Part shown: positions 53,811-62,063 of the stretch, piece after piece
How the letters are laid out: every line of letters begins with the position of its first letter
Position numbering within the stretch: position 1 is the stretch's first letter
From: Paenibacillus caui
GTDB taxonomy: Bacteria; Bacillota; Bacilli; Paenibacillales; Paenibacillaceae
Assembly: GCF_019904135.1 (NCBI RefSeq)
Contig: NZ_JAIOGQ010000022.1
Location: 17,791 to 81,790, forward strand
Reading direction: 5' to 3'
DNA length: 64,000 nt
Program-made: the position numbers and the translations under genes
The notes under the pieces: generated by a model
What the model was told of the DNA's origin: nothing
Database searches by the model: none
The model's input: only the letters and a program-made list of their open reading frames with translations

Positions 53811-54689
53811 ATGGAACCATCCACTTACATGTCTGCCGCCAATCCTGAATTTTCCGGGCAAAATGTTCTGCGCGTCTTGTTTGCGGGCGAAAGCCAAACA
53901 GCTCCGCTGCACCGTTTGGGACCTAAAATCTATGATTACTATTTGTTTCACTATGTAGAACAGGGAAGAGGCGAATTCCGGACCGAAGAAGCGACCTACC
54001 GCCTTCAGGCCGGAAGCGGCTTCCTCATCCAGCCGGACCAACTCGTCAGCTACGAATCGGACAAAAGTCTGCCCTGGCGCTACCGCTGGCTCGCGTTCAG
54101 CGGCAAAGGTGCACAGCAGCTTGCGGCAGAGGCCGGCTTCTCCGCAACGTCGCCGATCATGCATGCGGCGGATAATGACAACAGCCCCATACCGGAAGCT
54201 TTGCGATCCACACTGGCCGTTTTCCGTGAACAAAAAGAAGGAGCGCAGCTAGCCTCGCTCGGATACTTGTACCTGATCATGGCCGAAGCGAAGCATTCCC
54301 TCCTTTCCGGTACGAATGCCGCTGACGGCGAAGCCCGCGTGCAGCGGGTCGTAAAGCAAATGATCCATTATATGACGAGCCAGTATGCCTATCCCATTTC
54401 CATTGAGGATATGTGCTCGGGGCTAGGGTACAACCGGGCCTATTTGTCGCGCGTATTCAAGAAAGGAACGGGCCTGTCGCCAGTGACTTATCTGCTCAAG
54501 CTGCGGATCGACAAAGCCCGGCACCTGCTGCGGGACCGCCCCGATCTGTCCACCCAGCAAATCGCCGCCTCCGTCGGGCTCACCGACCCGCTCTATTTCT
54601 CGCGCCAGTTCAAACGCTTTTATGGCGAATCGCCGAGTCAGTACAGGCATGCGGTAACAGCGGGAAGTTCCGGAAGCTACGAGTCATAG
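53811..54689 (+). CDS. AraC family regulator, probable gal operon activator
   Basis: 292 residues. An N-terminal cupin sugar-sensing domain (about 25-160, 'YYLFHYVEQGRGEFRTEEATYRLQAGSGFLIQPDQLVSYES') is followed by two AraC-type HTH motifs (about 190-285): 'SIEDMCSGLGYNRAYLSRVFKKGTG' and 'STQQIAASVGLTDPLYFSRQFKRFYGESPSQYR'. Divergent placement against galK makes regulation of galactose catabolism likely, in the style of Lactobacillales/Bacillales GalR-less gal loci. AAGGAAGGA lies about 12 nt before the ATG. Confidence 0.88.
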   Translation: MEPSTYMSAANPEFSGQNVLRVLFAGESQTAPLHRLGPKIYDYYLFHYVEQGRGEFRTEEATYRLQAGSGFLIQPDQLVSYESDKSLPWRYRWLAFSGKGAQQLAAEAGFSATSPIMHAADNDNSPIPEALRSTLAVFREQKEGAQLASLGYLYLIMAEAKHSLLSGTNAADGEARVQRVVKQMIHYMTSQYAYPISIEDMCSGLGYNRAYLSRVFKKGTGLSPVTYLLKLRIDKARHLLRDRPDLSTQQIAASVGLTDPLYFSRQFKRFYGESPSQYRHAVTAGSSGSYES

Positions 54690-54711
54690 GAAATTTCCGC
54701 GTAAACCGTTA

Positions 54712-54740
54712 TTGACTTGTTAACAAGTCCGGCATACAAT
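54712..54740 (+). promoter_or_regulatory. promoter with a 16-bp palindromic operator upstream of the MFS pump
   Basis: TTGACT (54712-54717) and TACAAT (54735-54740) with 17-bp spacing. A perfect palindrome GACTTGTTAACAAGTC (54714-54729) overlaps the -35 and spacer, the usual place for a MarR- or TetR-type repressor site. The 175-nt leader to the start contains a 7-bp hairpin (54834-54850) and a repeated AGCACTTGCA (near 54755 and 54878). Confidence 0.7.
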
Positions 54741-54915
54741 ATAAATTGAAAGCAAGCACTTGCAATCATCGAAATAGGATCCATTATCACTACCGATGCA
54801 AACAGTCTTGAAGTAAGCGTCTCGATATTCGCTAGGGCATTAAATGCCCTGGCTTTAAATAGAACCAGACGTAAGTTAGCACTTGCATACGTTAAACGAA
54901 AGGAGGTCATGCCGA

Positions 54916-56319
54916 ATGGATAAGTACCCACAGCAGTCAAAAGGGCAGAAATTGATGCGCCTGTTGATGTTTACCGTGGCCATCTCATCGATGAGCGCTT
55001 TAATGTTTAATATCGTACTCCCGCAAATCAGTAAGGAGTTCAGCCTTTCTATCGCTGAGGCAAGCTGGCTGTCTACTGCCTACACGCTTATTTACGCATT
55101 CGGTACTGTCACTTACGGGAAATTGGCAGACCGGTTTCAGTTGAAAAATATACTGACCTTCGGACTTTTGATCTTTGCGATCGGTTCAATGGTCGGGCTG
55201 ATCTCACATACCTTCTGGGTCGCTCTTCTCGGAAGGTGCTTGCAATCTGCCGGAGCTGCGGCTATTCCGGCTTCAGCCATGATCATCCCCATTCGCTACT
55301 TTCCTCCTGAGCGAAGAGGCTCCGCTTTGGGAATGTCTGCGGTAGGGGTTGCCATTGGCAGCGCTCTAGGGCCGGTCGTTTCTGCGCTCATTGTCAGCGT
55401 CGCTCATTGGCGGTGGCTGTTCGTCCCTCCCCTTCTCATCTTGATCACGCTGCCCTTTTACCGGAAATATTTAGAGCATGATCCGAAAAAAGAATCCGGA
55501 AGATTTGACTGGCTTGGTGGAGGATTACTTGCCGCCGCCACAGGCTTGCTTCTTCTTGGCATCACGAACCGGGCCTGGTGGTTATTAATTGGCGGTTTGG
55601 CGGCATTGCCCTTCTTTATTGCGCGAATCCGCTATGCGGAGGAGCCGTTTATTCAACCGAAACTGTTTCACAACAGAACCTATACACTCGGTCTAACCCT
55701 TATTTTTCTCATCAATGCCATAGGCGCCTCCTTATATTTTCTGACCCCGATTCTCCTTGCGGACGTATATGAACTGGATTCCAAGTGGATTGGATTTGCT
55801 ATGGTTCCTGCTGCGGCAGCCTCATCCATTCTCGGCCGGAAAGGCGGGAAACTGGCGGACCTGAAAGGCAATGCATATTTGTTTGGTATCGCTTCGGCTT
55901 CGCTGATGTCCTGTTTTGTCCTGCTTTCCACTTTTACCGGAGCTTTGTCTGCATGGATCGCCAGCTTTTTAATTTTGGGTAATGTCGGGCAATCTTTCAT
56001 GCTCATTGCAATGTCCAACTCGATTTCAAGAACACTGCCTAAAGAACAGGTGGGAGTAGGGATGGGGCTTTTCTCCATGATCAATTTTATTTCGCAGGGC
56101 ATAGCCTCAGGCGTTTACAGCATCTTGATCGCGCTTGGTTCCTCTGCCTCCTGGAACCCGGTAAACAGTTATCCGAATAGTTATATTTACAGCAATATTT
56201 ATCTCGTTCTGGCCGCCATGCATGTAGGCATTCTGATATTCTACAACGCTCTGTTTGGAAGAAGGAAGGCAGCTGTTCAGAAAACAGAAGCAGACCAGGC
56301 GAACGCCGAGATGGATTAA
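54916..56319 (+). CDS. MFS drug efflux transporter, Tet(L)/DHA-14-like
   Basis: 467 residues from the ATG at 54916 behind AAAGGAGGT (9 nt); an upstream TTG in the same frame is not needed. About 14 membrane helices. Helix-1/motif D1 'FNIVLPQISKEFSLSIAEASWLSTAYTL', loop 2-3 motif A 'YGKLADRFQLKN', and motif C-like 'SALGMSAVGVAIGSALGPVVSALIV' place it with 14-helix antiporters such as Tet(L), Tet(K) and LmrB. The resemblance to Tet(L) in the first half is evident but the substrate cannot be inferred. Operator and leader suggest inducible expression. Preceded by the AraC gene on the same strand but with its own promoter. Confidence 0.85.
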   Translation: MDKYPQQSKGQKLMRLLMFTVAISSMSALMFNIVLPQISKEFSLSIAEASWLSTAYTLIYAFGTVTYGKLADRFQLKNILTFGLLIFAIGSMVGLISHTFWVALLGRCLQSAGAAAIPASAMIIPIRYFPPERRGSALGMSAVGVAIGSALGPVVSALIVSVAHWRWLFVPPLLILITLPFYRKYLEHDPKKESGRFDWLGGGLLAAATGLLLLGITNRAWWLLIGGLAALPFFIARIRYAEEPFIQPKLFHNRTYTLGLTLIFLINAIGASLYFLTPILLADVYELDSKWIGFAMVPAAAASSILGRKGGKLADLKGNAYLFGIASASLMSCFVLLSTFTGALSAWIASFLILGNVGQSFMLIAMSNSISRTLPKEQVGVGMGLFSMINFISQGIASGVYSILIALGSSASWNPVNSYPNSYIYSNIYLVLAAMHVGILIFYNALFGRRKAAVQKTEADQANAEMD

Positions 56320-56408
56320 CCGGGCTGCAAGACATCCATTACATTCCGATTATGATGAATTAAGCAAATGATTAGTCGAATAAAAAAAGAGGAAGGGTGG
56401 CGGATTAA

Positions 56409-56729
56409 ATGGCAAACAACGCGAGGGAAGTTTTGTCCGGCGAATTGCTTTCATGGCCCGGGGTAACGCAGCAGCCTCACCGTTTTGGAGGAATTGAATT
56501 TCAATTTAAGGGAAAAGAAATCGGACACATGCATGGCGACCATCTGGTCGACCTGCTTTTGCCTAAACCGGTCCGCGATCAAGTGATTGCAGCCGGACAG
56601 GCAAGCCCCCACCACGTCTATCCGGATTCTGGCTGGGTATCCGTTTATTTGAAGTCCGATGCCGATTTGGACGCAGCGATTGAGCTTTTGCGAATCAAGT
56701 ATGATAAACTCGCTGAAAAATCGGTATAA
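56409..56729 (+). CDS. luciferase-domain (DUF5519) family protein
   Basis: 106 residues: 'LLSWPGVTQQPHRFGGIEFQFKGKEIGHMHGDHLVDLLLP' followed by 'ASPHHVYPDSGWVSVYL'. The EIGHxHG and HHV..SGW motifs define a small family named after a luciferase-associated domain. These proteins are not light-producing as far as known and have no assigned reaction. GAAGGGTGG precedes the ATG. It stands alone between the MFS pump and the convergent reductase gene. Confidence 0.75.
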   Translation: MANNAREVLSGELLSWPGVTQQPHRFGGIEFQFKGKEIGHMHGDHLVDLLLPKPVRDQVIAAGQASPHHVYPDSGWVSVYLKSDADLDAAIELLRIKYDKLAEKSV

Positions 56730-56772
56730 GAAAGCCAGTGTCTATTTTGAACTTGAGTCCCAGACGGAAAAG

Positions 56773-56798
56773 CAGCGGGAAGGCTTTAGTTCCCGCTG
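56773..56798 (-). terminator. terminator overlapping the end of the aldo-keto reductase gene
   Basis: CAGCGGGAA/TTCCCGCTG (56773-56781, 56790-56798), 8-nt loop, then CTTTT on the minus strand. The stop codon of the reductase lies in the loop, so the 3' arm is just beyond the gene. Confidence 0.65.
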
Positions 56799-57790
56799 TC
56801 CGTCTTGAGGATCGTTTCGATCCGGTTTAATTCCTCTTCGGTGAAATCCGGTTGATTCAGCGCAGCCACGTTTTCCTCAATCTGGCTAGCGCGGCTTGCT
56901 CCGATCAGCGCGGAAGTTACCCGCCCGCCTCTCAGCACCCAGGCAAGGGCTAACTGGGCAAGGCTCTGGCCGCGCGTGGCCGCCATTTGGTTCAAGGCGC
57001 GAATTTTACGGAGTACTTCAGGCGTAATCTTGCTCTCTTGAAGCGCGCCTGTCGGGCTGGCGGCCCGGGAATTTACCGGGATGCCGTTTAAATATTTGCT
57101 GGTCAGCAGGCCCTGTGCCAAGGGACAGAAGGCAATGCTGCCGACGCCGTTCTCCTCCAGCACATCCTGCAGGCCGTTTTCAATCCAGCGCTCCAGCATG
57201 GAGTAGCTCGGCTGATGAATGAGCAGCGGCGTGCCCAGCTGCTTCAGAATCGAAATGGCCTCGGCCGTTTTTTCCGCGGAATAGCTCGAAATGCCGATAT
57301 ACAAAGCTTTTCCCGAACGGACGATCTGGTCCAGCGCCATCATCGTTTCTTCAAGCGGAGTTTCCGGGTCAAAGCGGTGCGAATAGAAAATGTCCACATA
57401 GTCAAGTCCCATGCGCTTCAAGCTTTGATCCAGACTGGAAATCAAATATTTGCGCGATCCCCATTCGCCATAAGGACCAGGCCACATATAATAGCCCGCT
57501 TTCGTGGAAATAACGAGTTCATCACGAAACGGTTTCAAATCTTTCTGAAGTACCTGGGCAAACATTTCTTCGGCAGAACCTGGAGGAGGTCCGTAATTGT
57601 TGGCCAAGTCAAAATGGGTAATGCCGAGATCAAACGCTTTGCGGATCATCTCGCGTCCATTTTCAAGGGTGTTCACACCGCCAAAATTGTGCCACAGCCC
57701 TAGTGAAATGGCGGGAAGCTTCAAACCGGAACGGCCCACGCGGTTATATTTCATCGTTTCATATCTTTCTTCGCTCGGTGAATATGCCAT
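56786..57790 (-). CDS. aldo/keto reductase, YghZ/Gpr (Kv-beta-like) subfamily
   Basis: 334 residues, TIM-barrel NADPH oxidoreductase. Catalytic residues are visible: Asp in 'ITHFDLANNYG' with Tyr, Lys in 'LVISTKAGY' and His in 'DIFYSHRFDP'. The long 'YGPPPGSAEEMFAQVL' and 'KAGYYMWPGPYGEWGSRKYL' segments mark the L-glyceraldehyde-3-phosphate reductase (YghZ) branch, which detoxifies small aldehydes such as methylglyoxal. The ATG follows AGGAAACAGGAA; the family N-terminus begins at an inner Met (residue 13). Confidence 0.9.
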   Translation of the reverse strand: MAYSPSEERYETMKYNRVGRSGLKLPAISLGLWHNFGGVNTLENGREMIRKAFDLGITHFDLANNYGPPPGSAEEMFAQVLQKDLKPFRDELVISTKAGYYMWPGPYGEWGSRKYLISSLDQSLKRMGLDYVDIFYSHRFDPETPLEETMMALDQIVRSGKALYIGISSYSAEKTAEAISILKQLGTPLLIHQPSYSMLERWIENGLQDVLEENGVGSIAFCPLAQGLLTSKYLNGIPVNSRAASPTGALQESKITPEVLRKIRALNQMAATRGQSLAQLALAWVLRGGRVTSALIGASRASQIEENVAALNQPDFTEEELNRIETILKTDSGN

Positions 57791-57879
57791 TTCCTGTTTC
57801 CTGCCTTTCCATTGATAGGATAGTTCTTCATCCAGGTTTTCATAAGAAAACGGTTACTCGCTGTGCCTGCCTTCTGTTC

Positions 57880-58632
57880 CTAGGTATGCAACCTTTCAGC
57901 AGCAGCCTCGCATACCTTTCCAATAGGCTCTGCAATCAGCAAATCCGCATGATGATCATATCCTGTAGAAGCCATATTGATCAGGACGGTGCGATTTCCC
58001 CGGAAATAATTGACGAATTGCGCAGCCGGATAAACCGTTAACGACGTCCCGCCTATGATCAGCATATCCGCGTTTTCAATAGCTTTGACCGACTGTTCAA
58101 TCGTTCTGTCGTTTAGCGTCTCTCCATACAGGACGACATCAGGCTTCACAACTCCTCCGCATTCCCGGCAGGAAGGAACCGACTCGGTGCTTGCGATAAT
58201 TTCATCCAGCGAGTGGAACGCCCCGCATTTCATGCAGTAGTTCCGGTGAATGGAGCCGTGCAGTTCCAGCACATTTTTGCTGCCTGCGAGCTGATGCAGA
58301 CCATCGATATTTTGGGTGACAACGGCTGTCAGACGGCCTTGCTGCTCAAGCTGGGCCAGAAAGAGATGCGCGGCGTTCGGCTTCGCTTCCGGGTGGATCA
58401 TTTTGGAACGGTAAAAATCAAAAAACACTTCGGGGTGTCTATCGAAAAACGGGCGGCTCAGTATCTCTTCAGGAGTGTAAGGCGAGTTCGTCTCTGTCTG
58501 ATAAATGCCCGCCGCTGAGCGGAAATCCGGGATGCCGCTTTCCGTAGAAATCCCGGCTCCGCCAAAAAATACAATCCGGCTGCTCTCTTGAATCCATTCT
58601 GCAAAACGGTCAATATTAGATCCCATACCCAT
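57880..58632 (-). CDS. cobB: Sir2-family NAD-dependent protein deacylase
   Basis: 250 residues. NAD-binding 'RIVFFGGAGISTESGIPDFRSAAGIYQ', catalytic His in 'VVTQNIDGLHQLAGSKNVLELHGSI', and a structural zinc site formed by 'CMKCGAF' and 'CRECGGV'. 'PDVVLYGE' and 'LIIGGTSLTVYPAAQFVNYF' complete the fold. It removes acetyl or acyl groups from lysines using NAD+. Two closely spaced ATG codons follow GGAAGGAAG; either could start. Lies 29 bp after the HAD phosphatase on the same strand, so the two may be co-transcribed. Confidence 0.93.
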   Translation of the reverse strand: MGMGSNIDRFAEWIQESSRIVFFGGAGISTESGIPDFRSAAGIYQTETNSPYTPEEILSRPFFDRHPEVFFDFYRSKMIHPEAKPNAAHLFLAQLEQQGRLTAVVTQNIDGLHQLAGSKNVLELHGSIHRNYCMKCGAFHSLDEIIASTESVPSCRECGGVVKPDVVLYGETLNDRTIEQSVKAIENADMLIIGGTSLTVYPAAQFVNYFRGNRTVLINMASTGYDHHADLLIAEPIGKVCEAAAERLHT

Positions 58633-58661
58633 CTTCCTTCCCAGTTTTCATATCATCTGGC

Positions 58662-59426
58662 TTATCCTTGCGGTATTAATTCATTAAAGCTTCGGATCAC
58701 TTCATCGGCATCTAGCAAATGGGAGGAGCATCCGTCTGGCGCATAACCAATTGTCAGCGCCGTTCCGGCCTGCCTCCCCATCTGCATATCCCCGTTGCTG
58801 TCGCCAATGACAATCGCCTCCTCGGGCCGGATCCCAAGCTCGGAACAGGCCAGCAGCACCATTTCGGGGTCGGGTTTCCCGCGCCTAACCCTGTCGTTCC
58901 CTACTATGGACGTGAAGAAAGGGTGGATCCCCATCCATTCCAAATGAAGGCGCGCTTCCGATGTACGGTCCGCCGTAACCACAGCGAGCGGAATTTCAAG
59001 CTGGGCACAACGTTCCAGCAGTTGAAGAAGTCCGGGCATCGGCCTTGCGCCGCGCTGCTCCCTGACCTTTTGCATCGCTGTTTTCAGCATTTGCCGCACT
59101 TGCTGCATAGCCTCATTCCAGGGAATTCCCGCTGCATACAGCTGCCAGGCCAGCACGGCCGTCGTCTCCTCTTCCGTAGCCATCGCAAGCGGCCCCTGAT
59201 GATCATAATCGACCACGCTGCCATCCGAGTCCAGCTTAATACCGAGGACCTTTGAGCGATCCGATAACAATTTCCCTCCGGCAAGAGCCAAATGGTGCTC
59301 GAGCAGCTTCGTTACGTTAGACGCCCATTCACCCCAAAGGTGAACAAAATCGAGTAGTGTCCCGTCCTTGTCAAACAAGATGCCTTTAAAAGGAATCCTT
59401 CGTGTATTGATGTCGCAATAAGGCAC
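58662..59426 (-). CDS. HAD-superfamily hydrolase (phosphoglycolate phosphatase-like)
   Basis: 254 residues. Motif I 'GILFDKDGTLLDF' (nucleophile and acid Asp), motif II Thr in 'LAVVTADRTSEARLHLEWMG', motif III Lys in 'RRGKPDPEMVLLACSELG' and motif IV 'AIVIGDSNGDMQMGRQAG' are all intact, with a helical cap between I and II. It is probably a small-molecule phosphatase; the substrate is unknown. First gene ahead of the sirtuin. Confidence 0.88.
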   Translation of the reverse strand: MPYCDINTRRIPFKGILFDKDGTLLDFVHLWGEWASNVTKLLEHHLALAGGKLLSDRSKVLGIKLDSDGSVVDYDHQGPLAMATEEETTAVLAWQLYAAGIPWNEAMQQVRQMLKTAMQKVREQRGARPMPGLLQLLERCAQLEIPLAVVTADRTSEARLHLEWMGIHPFFTSIVGNDRVRRGKPDPEMVLLACSELGIRPEEAIVIGDSNGDMQMGRQAGTALTIGYAPDGCSSHLLDADEVIRSFNELIPQG

Positions 59427-59649
59427 CTTCAGCCCCCCTGTTACTCTTCTATCATTATTTTACCTTTTCGTTTTTCAACAATTCAACAGTTCGTCATAGA
59501 TATGTAAATTGGTAGCGTTTTCAATAGTGATGTTGCTCACAGGTTGTACTCCTGTTATCGCTTACACTTAACTCAAAAAGTTAAAATTAAAAACATTAGG
59601 AGTGCTGGTGCGAATAGCTCGGGTAGCTACTCAAAAGGAGCCACAGGAC

Positions 59650-60699
59650 ATGAACAGATTGAATGCCTGGAAAGGTGAGTATTATTTCCTGAACTTACGG
59701 TTTCTGCTCATTGTATGCGTGTTTGTCGGCAATGCCATCGAGCCGCTTGTTTACCGGATGCCCGGACTTCATGCTCTGTATGTATGGATTTTCACCTTTC
59801 ATATGCCGCTGTTTGTTTTCGCAACCGGATATTTTGCTAGACATAATCGGTTTGGCGAAAGCGGACGCAGGCTTATGCTGCAAATTGCCCTGCAATACGT
59901 TATATTTCAGAGCCTATATTCGGTCTTGGATTTGACACTATTCAAGGTGGCCGGTATTCACCACTCTTTCTTTGTCCCGTATCTGCTGCTCTGGTTTCTC
60001 GCCAGCCATCTGTTCTGGCGGCTGATCACGATTCTGATGCGCAAATGGCCGCCTCTGCTGCAATTGGCCGTTTCAACCCTCCTTGGAATCGCTATTGGTT
60101 ACGCCAATGTCGATGGAACCTGGTTCAGCCTGTCCCGAACATTTGTGTACCTGCCCTTCTTCGTCGCGGGACTTCATTTTTCTGCGGATTTAGTTGTGAA
60201 AATTTTCACCTCCAAAATACGCTATGCCGCGCTTTCCGTTTCAGCCGTTTTGCTCGCTGCTGCAGCGGTCTGGGGCAATCATCTCCCGGTCGGCTGGCTG
60301 TACGGGAGCATGACCTATAGCCAGCTCGGCCAATACACGTGGTATGCGGGCCTGCTGCGCTTAGGGATGTATGCTCTGCAGTTGTGTGCCTCGGCCGCCT
60401 TCCTGTCTCTCGTTCCTATGCGGGAATGCCGGATGACGGATTGGGGACGCCGTACGCTGTACGTGTTCCTGCTGCATGGCCTGATCGTTCGTTTTGCGGC
60501 CGTCTCTCCTTTGTATGCGTACATTCACACTCCCTTATCGGCTGCTTCGCTCGTTCTATCTGCCGCTCTCCTGACCGTCCTGCTTTGCCAGCCGGCCATA
60601 CGGCGAATCACTTCGCCAGTCATTGAGCCTCCGGTAGAATGGCTATTCAGCTTGACCCGGAGATTCAGGACCGTCCATGGTGTACGTATGACCAAATAA
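59650..60699 (+). CDS. acyltransferase family 3 membrane protein
   Basis: 350 residues from an ATG at 59650 behind AAAAGGAG (the frame begins 16 codons earlier). About ten membrane helices with the acyltransferase-3 pattern: 'YFLNLRFLLIVCVFVGNAIEPLV', 'FTFHMPLFVFATGYFARH' (His-containing active region; equivalent of the HxxPxFFxxSG motif) and 'GRRTLYVFLLHGLIVRF'. Similar proteins O-acetylate exopolysaccharides or cell-wall sugars. The target is not deducible; no glycan genes are adjacent. Confidence 0.8.
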   Translation: MNRLNAWKGEYYFLNLRFLLIVCVFVGNAIEPLVYRMPGLHALYVWIFTFHMPLFVFATGYFARHNRFGESGRRLMLQIALQYVIFQSLYSVLDLTLFKVAGIHHSFFVPYLLLWFLASHLFWRLITILMRKWPPLLQLAVSTLLGIAIGYANVDGTWFSLSRTFVYLPFFVAGLHFSADLVVKIFTSKIRYAALSVSAVLLAAAAVWGNHLPVGWLYGSMTYSQLGQYTWYAGLLRLGMYALQLCASAAFLSLVPMRECRMTDWGRRTLYVFLLHGLIVRFAAVSPLYAYIHTPLSAASLVLSAALLTVLLCQPAIRRITSPVIEPPVEWLFSLTRRFRTVHGVRMTK

Positions 60700-60749
60700 C
60701 ACAACTGGGTCTGAAAGGCCAAAATTCAGGTTCATTTTCCCCGGGACCT

Positions 60750-60774
60750 GTTTCAACCTAGTGAGCGGTGGTAT
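60750..60774 (+). promoter_or_regulatory. sigma-B-like promoter of the KGG-repeat stress protein
   Basis: GTTTCA (60750-60755), 13 bp, then TGGTAT (60769-60774) closely follows the sigma-B consensus GTTTAA-N12/14-GGGTAT. The downstream gene is GsiB-like, a classic sigma-B product. Confidence 0.6.
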
Positions 60775-60822
60775 ATAAAAGTACGCGCATTAAAAACCAT
60801 TACTTTTTGAGGAGTGATTTTT

Positions 60823-61077
60823 ATGGCACGTAGCAAAGGAAAAATGAGCCGGGAAGAAGCGGGACGTCTGGGCGGTCAGGCCACCTCCAAAAACCATGGC
60901 AAGGAGTTTTATCAGGAGATAGGTTCAAAAGGCGGACTGGCCACCTCCAAATTGCATGACCGTGAATTTTACCAGGAAATCGGACAGAAAGGCGGAACAT
61001 CCACTGCGGAATCCCATGACAAGGAATTTTACCGGGAAATCGGCAGAAAGGGCGGCCAGTCCCGCAGCAGCAAATGA
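60823..61077 (+). CDS. KGG-repeat general stress protein (GsiB-like)
   Basis: 84 residues, hydrophilic, with repeated Gly-Gly motifs: 'MSREEAGRLGGQATSKNHGKEFYQEIGSKGG', 'LHDREFYQEIGQKGG' and 'SHDKEFYREIGRKGGQS'. The KGG repeat family includes B. subtilis GsiB and plant LEA-like desiccation proteins, and is induced by starvation and stress. The ATG at 60823 has GAGGAG 8 nt upstream; an in-frame GTG at 60814 overlaps that site and is unlikely. Confidence 0.9.
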   Translation: MARSKGKMSREEAGRLGGQATSKNHGKEFYQEIGSKGGLATSKLHDREFYQEIGQKGGTSTAESHDKEFYREIGRKGGQSRSSK

Positions 61078-61124
61078 TGGCCTTGGTCTATAAGCAGCTT
61101 AATTCAGATAACCGCCCATAATTG

Positions 61125-61154
61125 AAGAAGCCCCGGAACATTCGGCGGCTTCTT
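61125..61154. terminator. terminator between convergent stress-protein and hypothetical genes
   Basis: AAGAAGCC/GGCTTCTT (61125-61132, 61147-61154) with inner CG pairs, followed by TTTGTTT on the plus strand. It serves the KGG-repeat gene and possibly the minus-strand gene ending at 61167. Confidence 0.75.
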
Positions 61155-61166
61155 TTGTTTGGCATT

Positions 61167-61787
61167 TTATTTGAAGCGGACGGGCTCTTCCAGCACTTTG
61201 ATTTTGATCTCCGGTTCAAAAATCGGTTCGGACGGGACTAATGCGAATGAAATTTCATCCACTTGATCGGGAACTGGAGGAGTGATTATAAACTGCATCG
61301 TGATTTCTTCGGAGCCGCCGCTGCCCCCTCCCCTCCTCACCTCATAAGTTTCCAGTTCACTATACACGGCAAGGGTAAGATTGGGATCTAGATTGGCTCG
61401 TCCTCCTACAGTACCATTGTATTTGATGTTGAGCGTAAGCTCGCTCCAGTTGTCATACTGCATGATATGAGTCATTTGAAAAATAAAATCCCCCGCGGTC
61501 ATCGTTTTCATCAGCGGAACAACCGTCCGGAGCTCTCCTTTATAGTCCGAACGGTTCATTCTGCGTACCGGACCGTTGATCATCCTGAGCAGTTCATGAA
61601 TTTTGTATTCGCTTATGCCGAACCGGTCAACCCATTCTTCCACCAGCTCACCGCCCGGATATAAAGGTTTCTCTTTCGACAATTCCCTGCGCTGCCGCAT
61701 CAGGCTTAGCAGCTGCTCGTCAAGCGCTCTGGCCTCATCGCTGTATTCATAAGCTTTGCTGACCAGTAGTCCCCAGCTTCTTCCCAT
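61167..61787 (-). CDS. conserved-looking hypothetical protein, 206 aa
   Basis: Not recognised. The ATG follows GGAGAGGAG with 9-nt spacing, supporting a real gene. Residues about 10-75 are charged and helical, possibly a coiled coil ('EYSDEARALDEQLLSLMRQRREL') with a chorismate-mutase-like length. Residues 80-206 look like alternating beta-strands ('AGDFIFQMTHIMQYDNWSELTLNIKYNG', 'EEITMQFIITPPVPDQVDEISFALVPSEP'). A glycine-rich linker lies near residue 153. No signal peptide or membrane helix. Nothing nearby on the same strand hints at a function. Confidence 0.7.
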   Translation of the reverse strand: MGRSWGLLVSKAYEYSDEARALDEQLLSLMRQRRELSKEKPLYPGGELVEEWVDRFGISEYKIHELLRMINGPVRRMNRSDYKGELRTVVPLMKTMTAGDFIFQMTHIMQYDNWSELTLNIKYNGTVGGRANLDPNLTLAVYSELETYEVRRGGGSGGSEEITMQFIITPPVPDQVDEISFALVPSEPIFEPEIKIKVLEEPVRFK

Positions 61788-62063
61788 TTTTCTGGCTCCT
61801 CTCCTGCTTTAGTCTCAAATTTATACCCATTCCTTCCCGTTAACCCCCATGAAAGCTGTATTCTGACTTGTGCTTCTCTATGTAATTCCACCTGCTTTTG
61901 GAAAATCCTGCCCCTTTCGGTTCGTTACCCGGGCAACCGACCTATCAAGCTTACGCTAAATGGTAGAAAACAAAATAAGGTTGTGATAGACTGTAAAGAA
62001 AAGCTTTAGCGGTTTACATTTCTAAAACTTCATTCTGCATATTTTGGGGGGAGACAATACATC

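Noticed and set aside
61788..62063. T-box or leucine-type attenuator upstream of ilvD
   Set aside because: No AGGGUGGNACCGCG element, leader peptide or terminator hairpin was found before the start codon.
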